NCBI RefSeq assembly: GCF_013140855.1
Contig: NZ_JABBPG010000004.1
Span: 405,453-469,452, forward strand
Direction: 5' to 3'
DNA: 64,000 nucleotides
Origin: Pseudoalteromonas caenipelagi
GTDB lineage: Bacteria; Pseudomonadota; Gammaproteobacteria; Enterobacterales; Alteromonadaceae
In this document: in pieces, positions 24,788-36,552 of the stretch
Position numbering within the stretch: position 1 is the first letter of the stretch
Layout: the number at the start of each line of letters is the position of its first letter
The notes under the pieces: generated by a model
The model's input: the letters and a program-made list of their open reading frames with translations, nothing else
Database searches by the model: none
Told to the model about the DNA's origin: nothing
Program-made: the position numbers and the translations under genes

Positions 24788-25636
24788 CTAAAGTCGTTTT
24801 GGTGGCTTTTCGCCGCGGTATATAATCTTGTCGTCGCTATTTAATACAATCCAATACGGTAGACTGGTTATCTCATACTTTTGAAACAGTTGGTTATGCG
24901 CATCTAAGATCACCGGGTGATTGAGCTTAAAGCGCTGCTGATAAGATGCGACATCCTGTGATGTGATATAAAAAGGTTTAATAACTGTTTTAACCGGTAT
25001 CTCACTGAGGTCGACGAGTCGATTGTTTGCTTTAATTTTTTGCTCGCATTTAGGCAGATGTTGAAAAGGACATAATGCGTCGCTAAAAAACAGCACTTGT
25101 GAGTTGCCGTGATGGCCAAAGTGGTGCGGTTTGCCATTTGTGTCTTTGAGCGTGAGATCTGTGTCTGACTTGTTTTCGAGTAAAATATTATCGTGGCTTA
25201 TCACTGTGTCTGATGATGGTTGTTTACCAAGAAAGTTGATTTCTTTCACTTTACCATCGTCTAGTATCACCTGAGAGGGGGTCTGCCATACCCCAAGTGA
25301 TAGTGCCAGCTGCTGGTTTTTGTCTATTTGTAATCCTGAAAACTGTGGGTAGGTTTCAACAAAGCCGTTGAGTACGTTGTTATCAACATTGATATCTGGC
25401 TGTAGGAAAACTCGCGTTACATCTGCTTGCTTAGGAGGCAGTGTTGTGGGGGTGTAGTATTCATCCCAAAGATTAATAAAAATCAGTTCTACTTTGCCAT
25501 GTTTTAAAGTGCTGGTCGCTTGGTCTTTTTTAACCATACTGAAAGCGCCGCCTTGCTTTGGAATATTCTGTGCAAAGCTTGAATTACTAAAGGCTAACAG
25601 AGCAAATAAAGCTGCTAAAATATGCGTTATTTTCAT
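24788..25636 (-). CDS. Exported tandem thioredoxin-like protein
   Basis: A 282-residue protein with a signal peptide (MKITHILAALFALLAFSNSSFA). It seems to hold two thioredoxin-like units. In the first, the place of WCxxC reads INLWDEYYTPTT without cysteine, with a cis-Pro segment TPSQVIL later on. The second (from about 165) has FFSDALCPFQHLPKC, a Cys-x6-Cys pair resembling redoxins, and TSLPYWIVLNSDDKIIYRG. It is third in an operon with a TlpA-like and a CcdA-like gene, so it is probably a periplasmic partner or client of that electron path. No specific function is recognised. Confidence 0.65.
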   Translation of the reverse strand: MKITHILAALFALLAFSNSSFAQNIPKQGGAFSMVKKDQATSTLKHGKVELIFINLWDEYYTPTTLPPKQADVTRVFLQPDINVDNNVLNGFVETYPQFSGLQIDKNQQLALSLGVWQTPSQVILDDGKVKEINFLGKQPSSDTVISHDNILLENKSDTDLTLKDTNGKPHHFGHHGNSQVLFFSDALCPFQHLPKCEQKIKANNRLVDLSEIPVKTVIKPFYITSQDVASYQQRFKLNHPVILDAHNQLFQKYEITSLPYWIVLNSDDKIIYRGEKPPKRL

Positions 25637-25646
25637 TAGATACTCC

Positions 25647-26108
25647 TTATTTTAAAGCGCTAAGGCGCTGCTTTAATTCATCGGTTAACAGCGCACTGCG
25701 AAATACTTCTTTGCCTTGTGAATCAAGCAAAATGTGCGTTGGAGTACCCGTGACATTGTATTTTTTTACGAGCTCTCCTCGCTCATCGAAAATAGTCGGT
25801 ACTGTATAATCATGTTTTGCCATATAGCGCTTAACCAGTCCTAAATTCTGGTTAAAGCCGATATTAACGGAGATAACCTCCAAGGTATCTTTGGTGTGTT
25901 CGTAGGTGTCCTGTAAATGGGGCATTTCTTCTAAGCAGTAGCTACACCAAGTTGCCCAAAACTTGAGATAAATAGGCGAGTTACCAACGGGCAGGATATC
26001 TCCTGCGATAGAGGTTGCCTTAAACGGTGGTGTGACGGGCTCTGCAGCATGATTGGAAAAGCTCGCGATAGCCAGTGCCACTGCACTTAGTGAGTTTCGA
26101 TAGTTCAT
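25647..26108 (-). CDS. TlpA/ResA-like periplasmic thioredoxin
   Basis: A 153-residue exported thioredoxin-family protein: signal peptide to about AAEP, active site WATWCSYCLEEMPHL with a CxxC pair, the extra central segment typical of TlpA/ResA, and the cis-Pro in TGTPTHILLDSQGKEVF. It would pass reducing equivalents to periplasmic disulfides. The likely electron donor is the CcdA-like membrane protein encoded nine bases upstream; the exported protein at 24788-25636 is the likely acceptor or partner. Confidence 0.85.
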   Translation of the reverse strand: MNYRNSLSAVALAIASFSNHAAEPVTPPFKATSIAGDILPVGNSPIYLKFWATWCSYCLEEMPHLQDTYEHTKDTLEVISVNIGFNQNLGLVKRYMAKHDYTVPTIFDERGELVKKYNVTGTPTHILLDSQGKEVFRSALLTDELKQRLSALK

Positions 26109-26117
26109 TATCTTTCC

Positions 26118-26807
26118 TTATAGATATAAAAGTTGTCCGGCGCGCAGTAAGTAATATTCACTCATGATTAAAAACAGCAGAAATAAGGCCCATTGGATGG
26201 TACTCAGCCACTTCCCTGATTTGGGCAATTTAGTAATGAAGCCGCTAGAAATGCCGGCTAAAAAAAGCAATAAGCACATACCAACGGAGAACGTAAAGAG
26301 AATGGAGATGCCCCATGAAAGGCTTTGCTTTTGGGCTACAAACAGCAAGATGGCTGCGAGTACTGGAGAGCTACAAGGCGCAGCAACAAAGCCGCTGGCG
26401 ACGCCCATCAAAAATGCAGACTTTGAGTTGGTCTGAAAGTTATGCTGTGTAATAAATGCCGGAAGAGGTATCCAGCCTTTTAAAACAAAAGCAAAGAGTA
26501 GCAAGATGTTGGCAAACGCGATTTGCACATAAGGGTTACTTGCAACAGTACCAAAAAACTGTCCTGTCATGGCGGCTGTTGCACCTAAGGCAGTATATAC
26601 CAAAGCTACCCCCAAACAGTACAGTAAAGCTCTTAGCGCAATTGGAGAGCCGCTGCGTTGTTGTCCCAAAGTTGCAACGGTGATAGGGATAATCGGGTAG
26701 ATACAAGGTGAGAGACTCGTTAAAACCCCCATCAATAACGCAACCCCAAGCCAATATAAGCTAGGAGTGTCTTGCTGTAGTAAATCAATAAAGAATGATT
26801 CTGACAT
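26118..26807 (-). CDS. CcdA/DsbD-like membrane thiol-electron transporter
   Basis: A 229-residue integral membrane protein with about six hydrophobic segments. Two conserved cysteines sit in the family motifs LTSLSPCIYPIIP (first membrane segment) and GFVAAPCSSPVLAA (fourth), the pair that carries electrons across the membrane in CcdA and the DsbD beta domain. There are no periplasmic alpha or gamma domains; the TlpA-like protein downstream would do the outside step. First gene of a three-gene leftward operon. Confidence 0.88.
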   Translation of the reverse strand: MSESFFIDLLQQDTPSLYWLGVALLMGVLTSLSPCIYPIIPITVATLGQQRSGSPIALRALLYCLGVALVYTALGATAAMTGQFFGTVASNPYVQIAFANILLLFAFVLKGWIPLPAFITQHNFQTNSKSAFLMGVASGFVAAPCSSPVLAAILLFVAQKQSLSWGISILFTFSVGMCLLLFLAGISSGFITKLPKSGKWLSTIQWALFLLFLIMSEYYLLRAGQLLYL

Positions 26808-27256
26808 ACTCTTTTTCGCCGAGTTGTTGTAAAGGTCGCCTCAAAGTTAATTGAATTGTCCCAGATTGGTATCAATAACGACTGAAATATATATAAAATA
26901 AATAAAACCAGTTAAATCAAAATATTAGTGGTATTCAGTTGATATGAATTTGGTTTAGGAAGAACCCTCATTTACCCGTTATTCGACGATGGGTGATTGT
27001 CAAAGCACAGATGTGGTTATGGTGATCGAGCCGCGCATTAACACGTTGTAGGCTCAGTAGGAGATATAGTAGTAATACATTGCTCATTCTAGCGAGCTAA
27101 CTGACTTATTAACGGCGAATAACTACATACCGACATTGTTGCCTAGTTAATCTCAGTTTTGGGCAAATTTGTTTATCTGAAGCTGAGGTTAGTTATGAAG
27201 CCATTTATCTATCGTGACTGGCATAACGCAGAGTAGGGACGCTGATTGTGGCAAAT
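26808..27256. other. Intergenic region, nothing recognised
   Basis: About 450 bases between the divergent-looking boundary of the redox operon and the yidC terminator. It must carry the promoter of the redox operon at its left end. An imperfect inverted repeat (TTAATCTCAG near 27148 and CTGAGGTTAG near 27183) is visible. No ORF with a ribosome binding site, tRNA or known RNA family is seen. It may be the scar of the island insertion between yidC and mnmE. Confidence 0.35.
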
Positions 27257-27286
27257 AAAAACGCTCACATGATTGTGAGCGTTTTA
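27257..27286 (-). terminator. Rho-independent terminator after yidC
   Basis: AAAACGCTCACA - TGAT - TGTGAGCGTTTT is a near-perfect stem with T-runs on both strands; it lies 24 bases past the yidC stop. Confidence 0.85.
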
Positions 27287-27309
27287 TGATGATTAAATCT
27301 ATATAGGGC

Positions 27310-28944
27310 TTATCTAACTTTTAGACCCTTTTTCTCCATACCACGGTAGATAACCAGCATCTGTGCAATGGTGATCAAGTTAGATACTAACCAGTACAGC
27401 ACAAGACCCGATGGGAATGGGAAAATAATGAAGAAGAAAGTAAATACCAACGGCATATACGTCATCATCTTCTGTTGCATTGGATCTGTTACCGTCATCG
27501 GCTGCAGTTTTTGCGTTAGGAACATACTTGCACCAAACAAGATTGGCAGTACATAGTATGGGTCTTTTGATGATAAGTCAGTTAACCAAAGCATAAACTC
27601 AGCGTGGCGAAGTTCTGTTGATTCTAAGAATACGTAGAACAATGCCAAGAAAATTGGCATTTGCAGTAATAGCGGTAAGCAGCCACCCATAGGGTTCACT
27701 TTCTCTTTGCGGTATAGCTCCATTGTTGCTTGACCGAACTTTTGGCGGTCATCACCATAGCGCTCTTTTAAAGCTTGCATTTTTGGCTGTAGCATACGCA
27801 TCTTAGCCATTGAGGTGTATTGCGCTTTGGTAAGCGGGTATAGGGCTGATTTTACAATAATGGTGATTGCAATGATTGCCACACCCCAGTTGCCCACTAC
27901 GCCGTAAATGAGTTTAAGTAATACAAACAGAGGTTGTGAAATAAAGAATAACCAACCGTAATCGACAGTTAGATCCAAGTCTGATTGAATTTCTTCAAGT
28001 GCATCGCTATCTTTTGGACCCATATAATAAGTTGCCGATAGTGTTGCGTTGCTATTGGCTGCGATATTAACTGGCTCATTTTTAATCCCGACAATACCTT
28101 GGCCATTGCGCAGTAATGAATAAATAGTACTGTTGATGGTTTGATCAGGTACCCAAGCACTTACAAAATAGTGTTGAATAAATGCAATATAACCACCCTG
28201 AGTATTTTTATTCAGATTCGCTTCGCTCATATCGTCAAAGCTATACTTCTCGTATGGCTCTTCAGATGTGCCGTATGCTGCACCTAAATAAGTTTGGTCT
28301 ACCATACTACCTTTGCTTTGGATAGTACGTTTAACCTGGGTATATAGCTGTACTTGAATTGGATCGGCTGAGCTGTTGTTTACGTTGTACTCTAGAGCGA
28401 CATCGTATTTTCCAGCCTTAAATACAAATGTTTTAGTAAAAGTAACACCTTTACTATCAACAAATGTAAGTGGAACGCGCAGTTCTTCACCGTTTAATGT
28501 GTATGCCGTTTGCTCACTTTGGTAAACAGGACGACCATCACGAGAAGCATCAGGACCATTTAAGCCAATCAAACCACTTTGTGAGATGTATTGTTTGTTT
28601 TCAAATTCGCCCAGTAATAAGTAAGGTTCTTCGCTACCATGGGTTTCGGCATGCTGAAGAAGTTTTGCCTCAACAATATCACCGCCCTTAGTATCAATTT
28701 TTACTTCAAATACATCGGTTGTCACTGATACGGTTGAACGAATGGCCTTAGTTGCTGCAACAGGCACATCGTCTTGGCTAGAAGCCGGAACGTCTTGTGA
28801 TACAGGATTGGATGTAGGGGTGGTCACTTGCGTGGTGGCACTGGTATCGGCAATTGGCTTGTTATACGTATTGTTCCATTCTTGAAACAATAAAAACGAT
28901 ACAAGCAATAAACCAATAAATAAAAACGTGCGTTGTGATTCCAT
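27310..28944 (-). CDS. yidC: YidC membrane protein insertase
   Basis: YidC/Oxa1 insertase of 544 residues that folds and inserts inner-membrane proteins, alone or with SecYEG. It has the N-terminal membrane anchor (TFLFIGLLLVSFLLFQEW), the large periplasmic P1 domain of Gram-negative YidC (about 60-330) and the conserved C-terminal five-helix core, with the cytoplasmic hairpin AKMRMLQPKMQALKERYGDD and PMGGCLPLLLQMPIFLALFY. It stands in the classic order rpmH-rnpA-yidD-yidC. mnmE, usually next, is displaced to 8462-9829. Confidence 0.98.
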   Translation of the reverse strand: MESQRTFLFIGLLLVSFLLFQEWNNTYNKPIADTSATTQVTTPTSNPVSQDVPASSQDDVPVAATKAIRSTVSVTTDVFEVKIDTKGGDIVEAKLLQHAETHGSEEPYLLLGEFENKQYISQSGLIGLNGPDASRDGRPVYQSEQTAYTLNGEELRVPLTFVDSKGVTFTKTFVFKAGKYDVALEYNVNNSSADPIQVQLYTQVKRTIQSKGSMVDQTYLGAAYGTSEEPYEKYSFDDMSEANLNKNTQGGYIAFIQHYFVSAWVPDQTINSTIYSLLRNGQGIVGIKNEPVNIAANSNATLSATYYMGPKDSDALEEIQSDLDLTVDYGWLFFISQPLFVLLKLIYGVVGNWGVAIIAITIIVKSALYPLTKAQYTSMAKMRMLQPKMQALKERYGDDRQKFGQATMELYRKEKVNPMGGCLPLLLQMPIFLALFYVFLESTELRHAEFMLWLTDLSSKDPYYVLPILFGASMFLTQKLQPMTVTDPMQQKMMTYMPLVFTFFFIIFPFPSGLVLYWLVSNLITIAQMLVIYRGMEKKGLKVR

Positions 28945-28952
28945 AACAGCTC

Positions 28953-29216
28953 TTATTTCTCGTGTTGGTGTTTAACTTGGGTTGATTTATCAGGCACGGG
29001 ATCATCCCCGCCTGCGCTTAAAGGGTGACATTTTAATATGCGTTTAACTGCTAACCAACTCCCTTTTAGCAATCCATGACAATTAATTGCCTCAATTGCG
29101 TAGCTAGAGCAGGTTGGGTTAAATCGACAGTGTGGACCCAACATTGGGCTAATAAAGCGTTGATAACCCCTAATGATAAAAATTAAGGCAGCTTTTGGTA
29201 ACGCAATTATCTGCAT
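28953..29216 (-). CDS. yidD: YidD, membrane protein insertion efficiency factor
   Basis: A small protein of 87 residues with the family signature [30 protein letters not shown] and three conserved cysteines. YidD helps YidC-dependent insertion. The start is placed at ATG 29216 so that the protein begins [15 protein letters not shown], aligning with other YidD proteins; a longer frame reaching to 29369 would overlap rnpA and has no matching sequence. Confidence 0.92.
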   Translation of the reverse strand: MQIIALPKAALIFIIRGYQRFISPMLGPHCRFNPTCSSYAIEAINCHGLLKGSWLAVKRILKCHPLSAGGDDPVPDKSTQVKHQHEK

Positions 29217-29304
29217 ACACCTACGCTGAAACACTTTATTTGTCATTGTCACATTTACTATGTTCAAAAGGTGAGCTAAAGATACCTTAAATAGCCATTT
29301 AAAG

Positions 29305-29766
29305 CTATGAATCAGAGGGATTATCGCGCTTTTGCTGGTTATTTGCTGGCGATTTATTTGGTTTTGCATTTTTCGCTGGACGCTTTTTAAACGGCTTAGG
29401 TTTTGCAGCTCCAGGCTTGCAGCGCTCGTTGATTTTGCGCCATAGTTTGTCGAGTTGTTTAGTTAACTCTTCATTACTTTGTTCTGCAATCCCACTTTTA
29501 ACCATCAAAACAATATCTATATTGTCGAGCTTATTTTGGTTCAAACGGAAACTTTCGCGAGCAAGTCGTTTTATTCGGTTACGTTGGCAGGCTAACTTAC
29601 AACGCTTTTTAGCTACGGTTAGACCTAGACGCGGACGTCCAACATCATTTGGTTTTGCAAGTAAAGTAAAGAAGGGGGTAGCTGCGCGAGCAGGTTCTTG
29701 AAATATACGAGAGTAATGCGAGGGAGTTAACAGACGTAACTCCCTGCCAAAGCTAAAGCTTTCCAC
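29305..29766 (-). CDS. rnpA: Ribonuclease P protein component with an extended basic tail
   Basis: The protein subunit of RNase P, which aids 5' maturation of tRNA precursors. It carries the family motif [13 protein letters not shown] and [16 protein letters not shown] at 29766 starts the protein ([18 protein letters not shown]), five bases from the rpmH stop. At 153 residues it is longer than E. coli RnpA (119); the additional C-terminal tail (from about 117) is rich in Lys, Pro and Asn and looks disordered, perhaps for RNA contacts. Confidence 0.95.
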   Translation of the reverse strand: MESFSFGRELRLLTPSHYSRIFQEPARAATPFFTLLAKPNDVGRPRLGLTVAKKRCKLACQRNRIKRLARESFRLNQNKLDNIDIVLMVKSGIAEQSNEELTKQLDKLWRKINERCKPGAAKPKPFKKRPAKNAKPNKSPANNQQKRDNPSDS

Positions 29767-29771
29767 TTATA

Positions 29772-29906
29772 TTAAGCAGAAAGTACTTTACGGCCTTTAG
29801 CACGGCGACGTGCTAGTACTTTACGGCCATTTGCAGTTGCCATGCGAGCACGGAAACCGTGAGTACGTTTGCGCTTTAATACGCTAGGTTGAAAAGTTCT
29901 TTTCAT
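29772..29906 (-). CDS. rpmH: Ribosomal protein bL34
   Basis: A 44-residue, very basic protein, [20 protein letters not shown] and onward through [19 protein letters not shown], which is unmistakable L34 of the 50S subunit. Starts at ATG 29906 and ends five bases before rnpA. Its leader runs back into the dnaA upstream region, the usual divergent rpmH-dnaA layout. Confidence 0.97.
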   Translation of the reverse strand: MKRTFQPSVLKRKRTHGFRARMATANGRKVLARRRAKGRKVLSA

Positions 29907-30463
29907 AACAATTCCATCCGATCGGTTAAGTTTAAAACATCCTATGCAGGTCGCGATCCTGGCACAGGTGCCATTGCGAGCGCGAGATAGTAATGCCGAC
30001 AGGCCCTAAAGTCAATCATAATCTTACATCGCTGGTGGTTTTTTACGTCCAAAGCGATATTAAGCCTGTCAGTTAGGGTTGGCACTATTATATAGCAAGA
30101 TCTTCCGATCGACCTAGTAGATCGTGATCGATCTGATCTAATTGAAGTTTTCCACAGGTATTGCGCAAAATCTGACAGAAAGCTATGGAAAACTAAAATA
30201 GATCGTAAATTAATAATGAGATCTTGGTGGTTTTTTGCTATGATCTAATTCTTGGATCTAAAATAAAATTTATATAAAAACAAAGGGTTGTATTTTTTTA
30301 TCAACAAGATCCTCATTTTTAAAAAAGTCAATATTGAAGTTGTGGATAAGATCGCTTCATAATACTCGGCTTCCACAAATAATTTAATGATAATAAACGA
30401 TAATTCCTGTATATATTTACACCTTTTGGTGTCCGGGAATATTAACTGCTTTTGGAGTTCAGC
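29907..30463. other. rpmH-dnaA intergenic region, DnaA-box and GATC rich
   Basis: Divergent promoter region for rpmH and dnaA. It contains a perfect DnaA box TGTGGATAA at 30341-30349, a one-mismatch box TTTTCCACA at 30148-30156, and about 14 GATC sites (for example 30099, 30107, 30120, 30126, 30130, 30135, 30201, 30220, 30242, 30255, 30308, 30350). The density is like that of the mnmG-mioC origin. Autoregulation of dnaA and SeqA/Dam control are the likely roles; in Pseudomonas this is the origin position. No gene is seen within. Confidence 0.7.
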
Positions 30464-31864
30464 GTGTATCTGTCGGTTTGGCAAAGTTGTTTATATGTAT
30501 TGCAAGATGAATTACCATCTCAGCAATTTAGTATGTGGGTAAGACCACTACAGGCAGAGAGTACCGAAGATACCTTAACGATTTACGCGCCTAATCGCTT
30601 CGTATTGGACTGGGTTCGTGAGAAGTACCTTAATCGTATTAACGAATTACTGATCGAAATCTGTGGTGATGAAGCCCCTGAGTTGCGCTTTGATGTTGGT
30701 AGCAAGCCTATTCTTGGGCAAGCTGGGACACAAGATAAGCCAGCGCAAGTGACTACGCACACACAAAATGGTCATCACTCTGCTGCCGTGCCAAAAGCGC
30801 CAGCAAGTAGTGAAAAAGTTGAGCCCGCACCTAAATCTGCCTATAAGTCGAATATTAAAGAAAACTATACCTTTGATAACTTTGTTGAAGGTAAATCTAA
30901 CCAATTAGCAAAAGCAGCTGCAACGCAAGTAGCGGATAATCCTGGTTCTGCATTTAATCCGGTTTTCATTTATGGTGGCACGGGTTTAGGTAAGACTCAC
31001 CTATTACATGCTGTTGGTAACGGCATTTTAGATAAAAAGCCTGATGCAAAAATTGTTTATATGCATTCTGAGCGTTTTGTTCAGGATATGGTTAAAGCAC
31101 TGCAGAATAATGCTATAGAAGAGTTTAAGCGTTATTACCGTAGTGTAGATGCATTAATGATTGATGATATTCAATTTTTTGCTAATAAAGAACGCTCTCA
31201 AGAAGAGTTCTTTCATACCTTCAATGCGCTGTTAGAAGGTAACCAACAAATTATCTTAACTTCTGACCGTTATCCAAAAGAAATTGAAGGCGTAGAAGAC
31301 AGGCTTAAATCGCGCTTTGGTTGGGGGTTAACAATTGCAATTGAGCCTCCTGAGCTTGAGACTCGTGTTGCAATTTTAATGAAAAAAGCGCAGCAAAGTA
31401 ATATTAACTTGCCGCATGAAGTGGCGTTTTTTATTGCTAAAAAGCTACGTTCAAACGTACGTGAGCTTGAAGGTGCACTGAACCGCGTGATTGCAAATGC
31501 AAACTTTACCGGTCGTCCCATTTCTATTGATTTTGTAAAAGAAGCATTGCGCGACTTGTTAGCATTGCAAGATAAGTTAGTTACCATTGATAATATCCAA
31601 CGCACAGTTGCAGAATATTATCGTATTCGCGTATCAGATCTATTATCTAAACGTCGTAGCCGCTCTGTAGCTCGACCTCGTCAAGTAGCAATGGCGTTAT
31701 CTAAAGAATTAACCAATCACAGCTTGCCTGAAATAGGCGATGCATTTGGTGGTAGAGACCATACTACGGTTTTACATGCATGTCGCAAAGTGAAGTCACT
31801 TCGTGATGAATCTCACGAAGTTAAAGAAGATTATCAAAACCTGATCAGAACATTGTCATCTTAA
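30464..31864 (+). CDS. dnaA: DnaA, replication initiator
   Basis: Binds DnaA boxes and opens oriC as an ATP-bound oligomer. 466 residues: N-terminal domain I ([20 protein letters not shown]), variable linker, AAA+ domain with Walker [10 protein letters not shown] (Lys177) and Walker B MIDDIQF, and C-terminal domain IV with [14 protein letters not shown]. The start is GTG 30464 because GGAG lies upstream and the protein then aligns with E. coli DnaA from residue 1; a TTG four codons upstream also opens the frame. First gene of the dnaA-dnaN-recF-gyrB group. Confidence 0.98.
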   Translation: MYLSVWQSCLYVLQDELPSQQFSMWVRPLQAESTEDTLTIYAPNRFVLDWVREKYLNRINELLIEICGDEAPELRFDVGSKPILGQAGTQDKPAQVTTHTQNGHHSAAVPKAPASSEKVEPAPKSAYKSNIKENYTFDNFVEGKSNQLAKAAATQVADNPGSAFNPVFIYGGTGLGKTHLLHAVGNGILDKKPDAKIVYMHSERFVQDMVKALQNNAIEEFKRYYRSVDALMIDDIQFFANKERSQEEFFHTFNALLEGNQQIILTSDRYPKEIEGVEDRLKSRFGWGLTIAIEPPELETRVAILMKKAQQSNINLPHEVAFFIAKKLRSNVRELEGALNRVIANANFTGRPISIDFVKEALRDLLALQDKLVTIDNIQRTVAEYYRIRVSDLLSKRRSRSVARPRQVAMALSKELTNHSLPEIGDAFGGRDHTTVLHACRKVKSLRDESHEVKEDYQNLIRTLSS

Positions 31865-31878
31865 GGGCTGTTTAAGTT

Positions 31879-32982
31879 ATGCAAATTATCATTTCAAGAG
31901 AGCAATTTTTAAAGCCGCTCATGCAAGTGTCTGGCGCGATTGAGCGCAAGCATACATTACCTATTTTATCGAACGTGTTATTAGAGATAAAAGACGGTAC
32001 CTTGGCAATGACGGGAACTGACTTAGAAATTGAGTTAGTTGCTACTGTAAACTTGGAACAGCCAAGCGCTGATGCAAAAATAACTTTACCAGCTAAGAAG
32101 TTACTTGATATCTGTAAAAGTTTGCCCGATGGTAGTGAGCTGAAGTTTGAGAGTCAGGAACATCAGTTATTAATCACAAGCGGTAAGAGCCGTTTTTCAT
32201 TGACCACGCTTGCTGCGGAAGACTTTCCAAACCTAGAACAATGGGATGGCGAAGTTGAGTTTCAATGCTCTCGCTTGGAATTGCGTAAATTACTAGAAAG
32301 TACGCACTTCTCTATGGCCAACCAAGATGTTCGTTATTATCTAAACGGCATGTCTTTTGAAGTAGATAATAATGAAATTAAAACGGTTGCGACCGATGGA
32401 CACCGTTTAGCTATCGCGCAAAAAACATTAGCGAGTTCAGTAAATACGCAGCGCCAATTAATTATTCCCAGAAAAGGGGTGCAAGAGATTATGCGCTTGT
32501 TACCAGCTGATGAGGAGAGCATCACAATTCAGTTTGGTGCAAATCATGTTCGTTTAATGGACGCTGAGTTTACATTTACAAGTAAACTCGTAGATGGCCG
32601 TTTTCCAGACTATCGTCGTGTTTTACCTCGCGGTGGTGACAAACTTGTACATGCTAATCGCGAATGGCTGCGTAGTGCATTCCAACGTGTATCAATCTTG
32701 TCGAATGAAAAGTTTCGCGGTGTTCGTTTGAACTTATCTAATGGTATATTGAAGATCAGCGCAAACAACCCAGAACAAGAACAAGCGGAAGAAGTGGTTG
32801 AAGTTGGGTATCAAGGTGACGATTTGGAAATTGGGTTTAACGTTTCTTATGTTTTAGATGTACTTAATACATTGAAGACAGAAGATGTCCAATTTACCTT
32901 GCTTGATTCTAACAGCAGTGCTTTGATCGAAGGTGTTGGGGATGAAGAAGCAACTTATGTTGTGATGCCAATGCGTTTGTAA
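31879..32982 (+). CDS. dnaN: DNA polymerase III beta subunit (sliding clamp)
   Basis: The ring-shaped processivity clamp for DNA polymerase III, 367 residues like E. coli (366). Three clamp folds are recognisable, with signatures KHTLPILSNVLLE, DGHRLAIAQ and the C-terminal YVVMPMRL. It begins 14 bases after dnaA and ends one base before recF, so the three are likely co-transcribed. Confidence 0.98.
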   Translation: MQIIISREQFLKPLMQVSGAIERKHTLPILSNVLLEIKDGTLAMTGTDLEIELVATVNLEQPSADAKITLPAKKLLDICKSLPDGSELKFESQEHQLLITSGKSRFSLTTLAAEDFPNLEQWDGEVEFQCSRLELRKLLESTHFSMANQDVRYYLNGMSFEVDNNEIKTVATDGHRLAIAQKTLASSVNTQRQLIIPRKGVQEIMRLLPADEESITIQFGANHVRLMDAEFTFTSKLVDGRFPDYRRVLPRGGDKLVHANREWLRSAFQRVSILSNEKFRGVRLNLSNGILKISANNPEQEQAEEVVEVGYQGDDLEIGFNVSYVLDVLNTLKTEDVQFTLLDSNSSALIEGVGDEEATYVVMPMRL

Positions 32983-32983
32983 T

Positions 32984-34072
32984 ATGAGTTTAACGCATCT
33001 AAGCCTCGGTGATTTTCGTAACATCGAGGCACTGGCTTTTGAGCCAAGTCCTGACATCAATATTATTTATGGGGCTAACGGCAGCGGTAAAACTTCATTA
33101 CTAGAGGCCATTTATTTTCTTTCCCATGGAAAATCTTTTCGAACAAATAAGCATAAAATTCTTATCCGTCACGAACAAGCTCGTTGCGTAGTTCACGCAA
33201 AAAAACAAATACATAACTTGTCTATACCAGTGGGTATAAGTAAAGACCAAGCGGGCGAAACTAAGCTGAAAATTCAGGGGCAGTCTAGTAGAAGAATGTC
33301 TGAACTCGCACAGCTTATTCCTGTTCAGGTGATAACTCCAGAAAGCTATGAATTATTTTTTGGCGGGCCAAAGGAGCGTAGAAAGTTTTTAGACTTAGGC
33401 GTGTTCCACGTGGAACATTCTTTTTTTACAGCTTGGCGTGATTTTAATAAAGTACTCAAGCAGCGTAATGCGCTTCTTAAATCAAGGCCTTCAAACTACG
33501 CGGAACAGATCCAATATTGGGACAAAGAATTTGTAAGGCTTGCTGAGCAAATAAATAATCATAGAAAAGCGTATATAAGTAGGTTTGAGGCGCTATTTTT
33601 TGATAAAATAGTTGGTCAGATACCCATATTTTCTGGGTTAGAATTACGTTATGATGCAGGATGGAAAGATTGTCTTGCGACACAACTAAAACAACAATTT
33701 GAACGTGATGTTAAGCTTGGCTATACAAGTAGAGGGCCTCATAAGGCTGACTTTAGTTTTTATAGTCAGGGTCACGGAGTGGAAAATATTCTGTCTCGAG
33801 GTCAACTCAAACTGCTTTTGTATGCATTGAAAGTATCGCAAAATAGTTTGATTGAGTCGGAGACGGATAAGCAGTCAATACTGCTTATTGATGACTTACC
33901 TTCAGAACTAGGTGAAGAAACGATGCAGAGTGTTTCTGCTTTATTGGCACAATGTCAATCTCAATTGTTCATTACAGCCATCACCGCTGAAAGTATTTCT
34001 GCTGTTGTGGAACCGATGCAAAGAGCATGTAGTATGTTCCACGTGAAACATGGCAGCTTAATAACAAAATAA
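32984..34072 (+). CDS. recF: RecF, recombination mediator ATPase
   Basis: SMC-like ATPase that with RecO and RecR loads RecA at gaps. 362 residues; Walker A GANGSGKTS (Lys36) near the N-terminus, the ABC signature region around NILSRGQLKLL and Walker B LLIDDLPSEL. Two 16-base palindromes matching parS lie inside the gene and encode FHVEH and FHVKH. The stop falls 12 bases before the gyrB start. Confidence 0.97.
   Translation: MSLTHLSLGDFRNIEALAFEPSPDINIIYGANGSGKTSLLEAIYFLSHGKSFRTNKHKILIRHEQARCVVHAKKQIHNLSIPVGISKDQAGETKLKIQGQSSRRMSELAQLIPVQVITPESYELFFGGPKERRKFLDLGVFHVEHSFFTAWRDFNKVLKQRNALLKSRPSNYAEQIQYWDKEFVRLAEQINNHRKAYISRFEALFFDKIVGQIPIFSGLELRYDAGWKDCLATQLKQQFERDVKLGYTSRGPHKADFSFYSQGHGVENILSRGQLKLLLYALKVSQNSLIESETDKQSILLIDDLPSELGEETMQSVSALLAQCQSQLFITAITAESISAVVEPMQRACSMFHVKHGSLITK
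33402..33417. promoter_or_regulatory. parS: parS-like ParB-binding site 1
   Basis: TGTTCCACGTGGAACA is a perfect 16-base palindrome fitting the parS consensus TGTTNCACGTGNAACA. It sits in the recF coding sequence. The parA-parB genes normally follow rsmG, just outside the left edge. Confidence 0.85.
34035..34050. promoter_or_regulatory. parS: parS-like ParB-binding site 2
   Basis: TGTTCCACGTGAAACA also fits the parS consensus, with one asymmetry between half-sites. It lies near the 3' end of recF, 633 bases from site 1. Confidence 0.82.
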
Positions 34073-36508
<2,436 letters not shown>

Positions 36509-36523
36509 CACCCACATACGTTG

Positions 36524-36552
36524 AAAAAAAGCAGCCAAATGGCTGCTTTTTT
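36524..36552 (+). terminator. Rho-independent terminator after gyrB
   Basis: AAAAGCAGCC - AAAT - GGCTGCTTTT with trailing T residues, 18 bases past the gyrB stop. Confidence 0.9.

Noticed and set aside
28953..29369. YidD with a 51-residue N-terminal extension
   Set aside because: The extension overlaps rnpA and does not resemble YidD; the start at 29216 gives the usual length.
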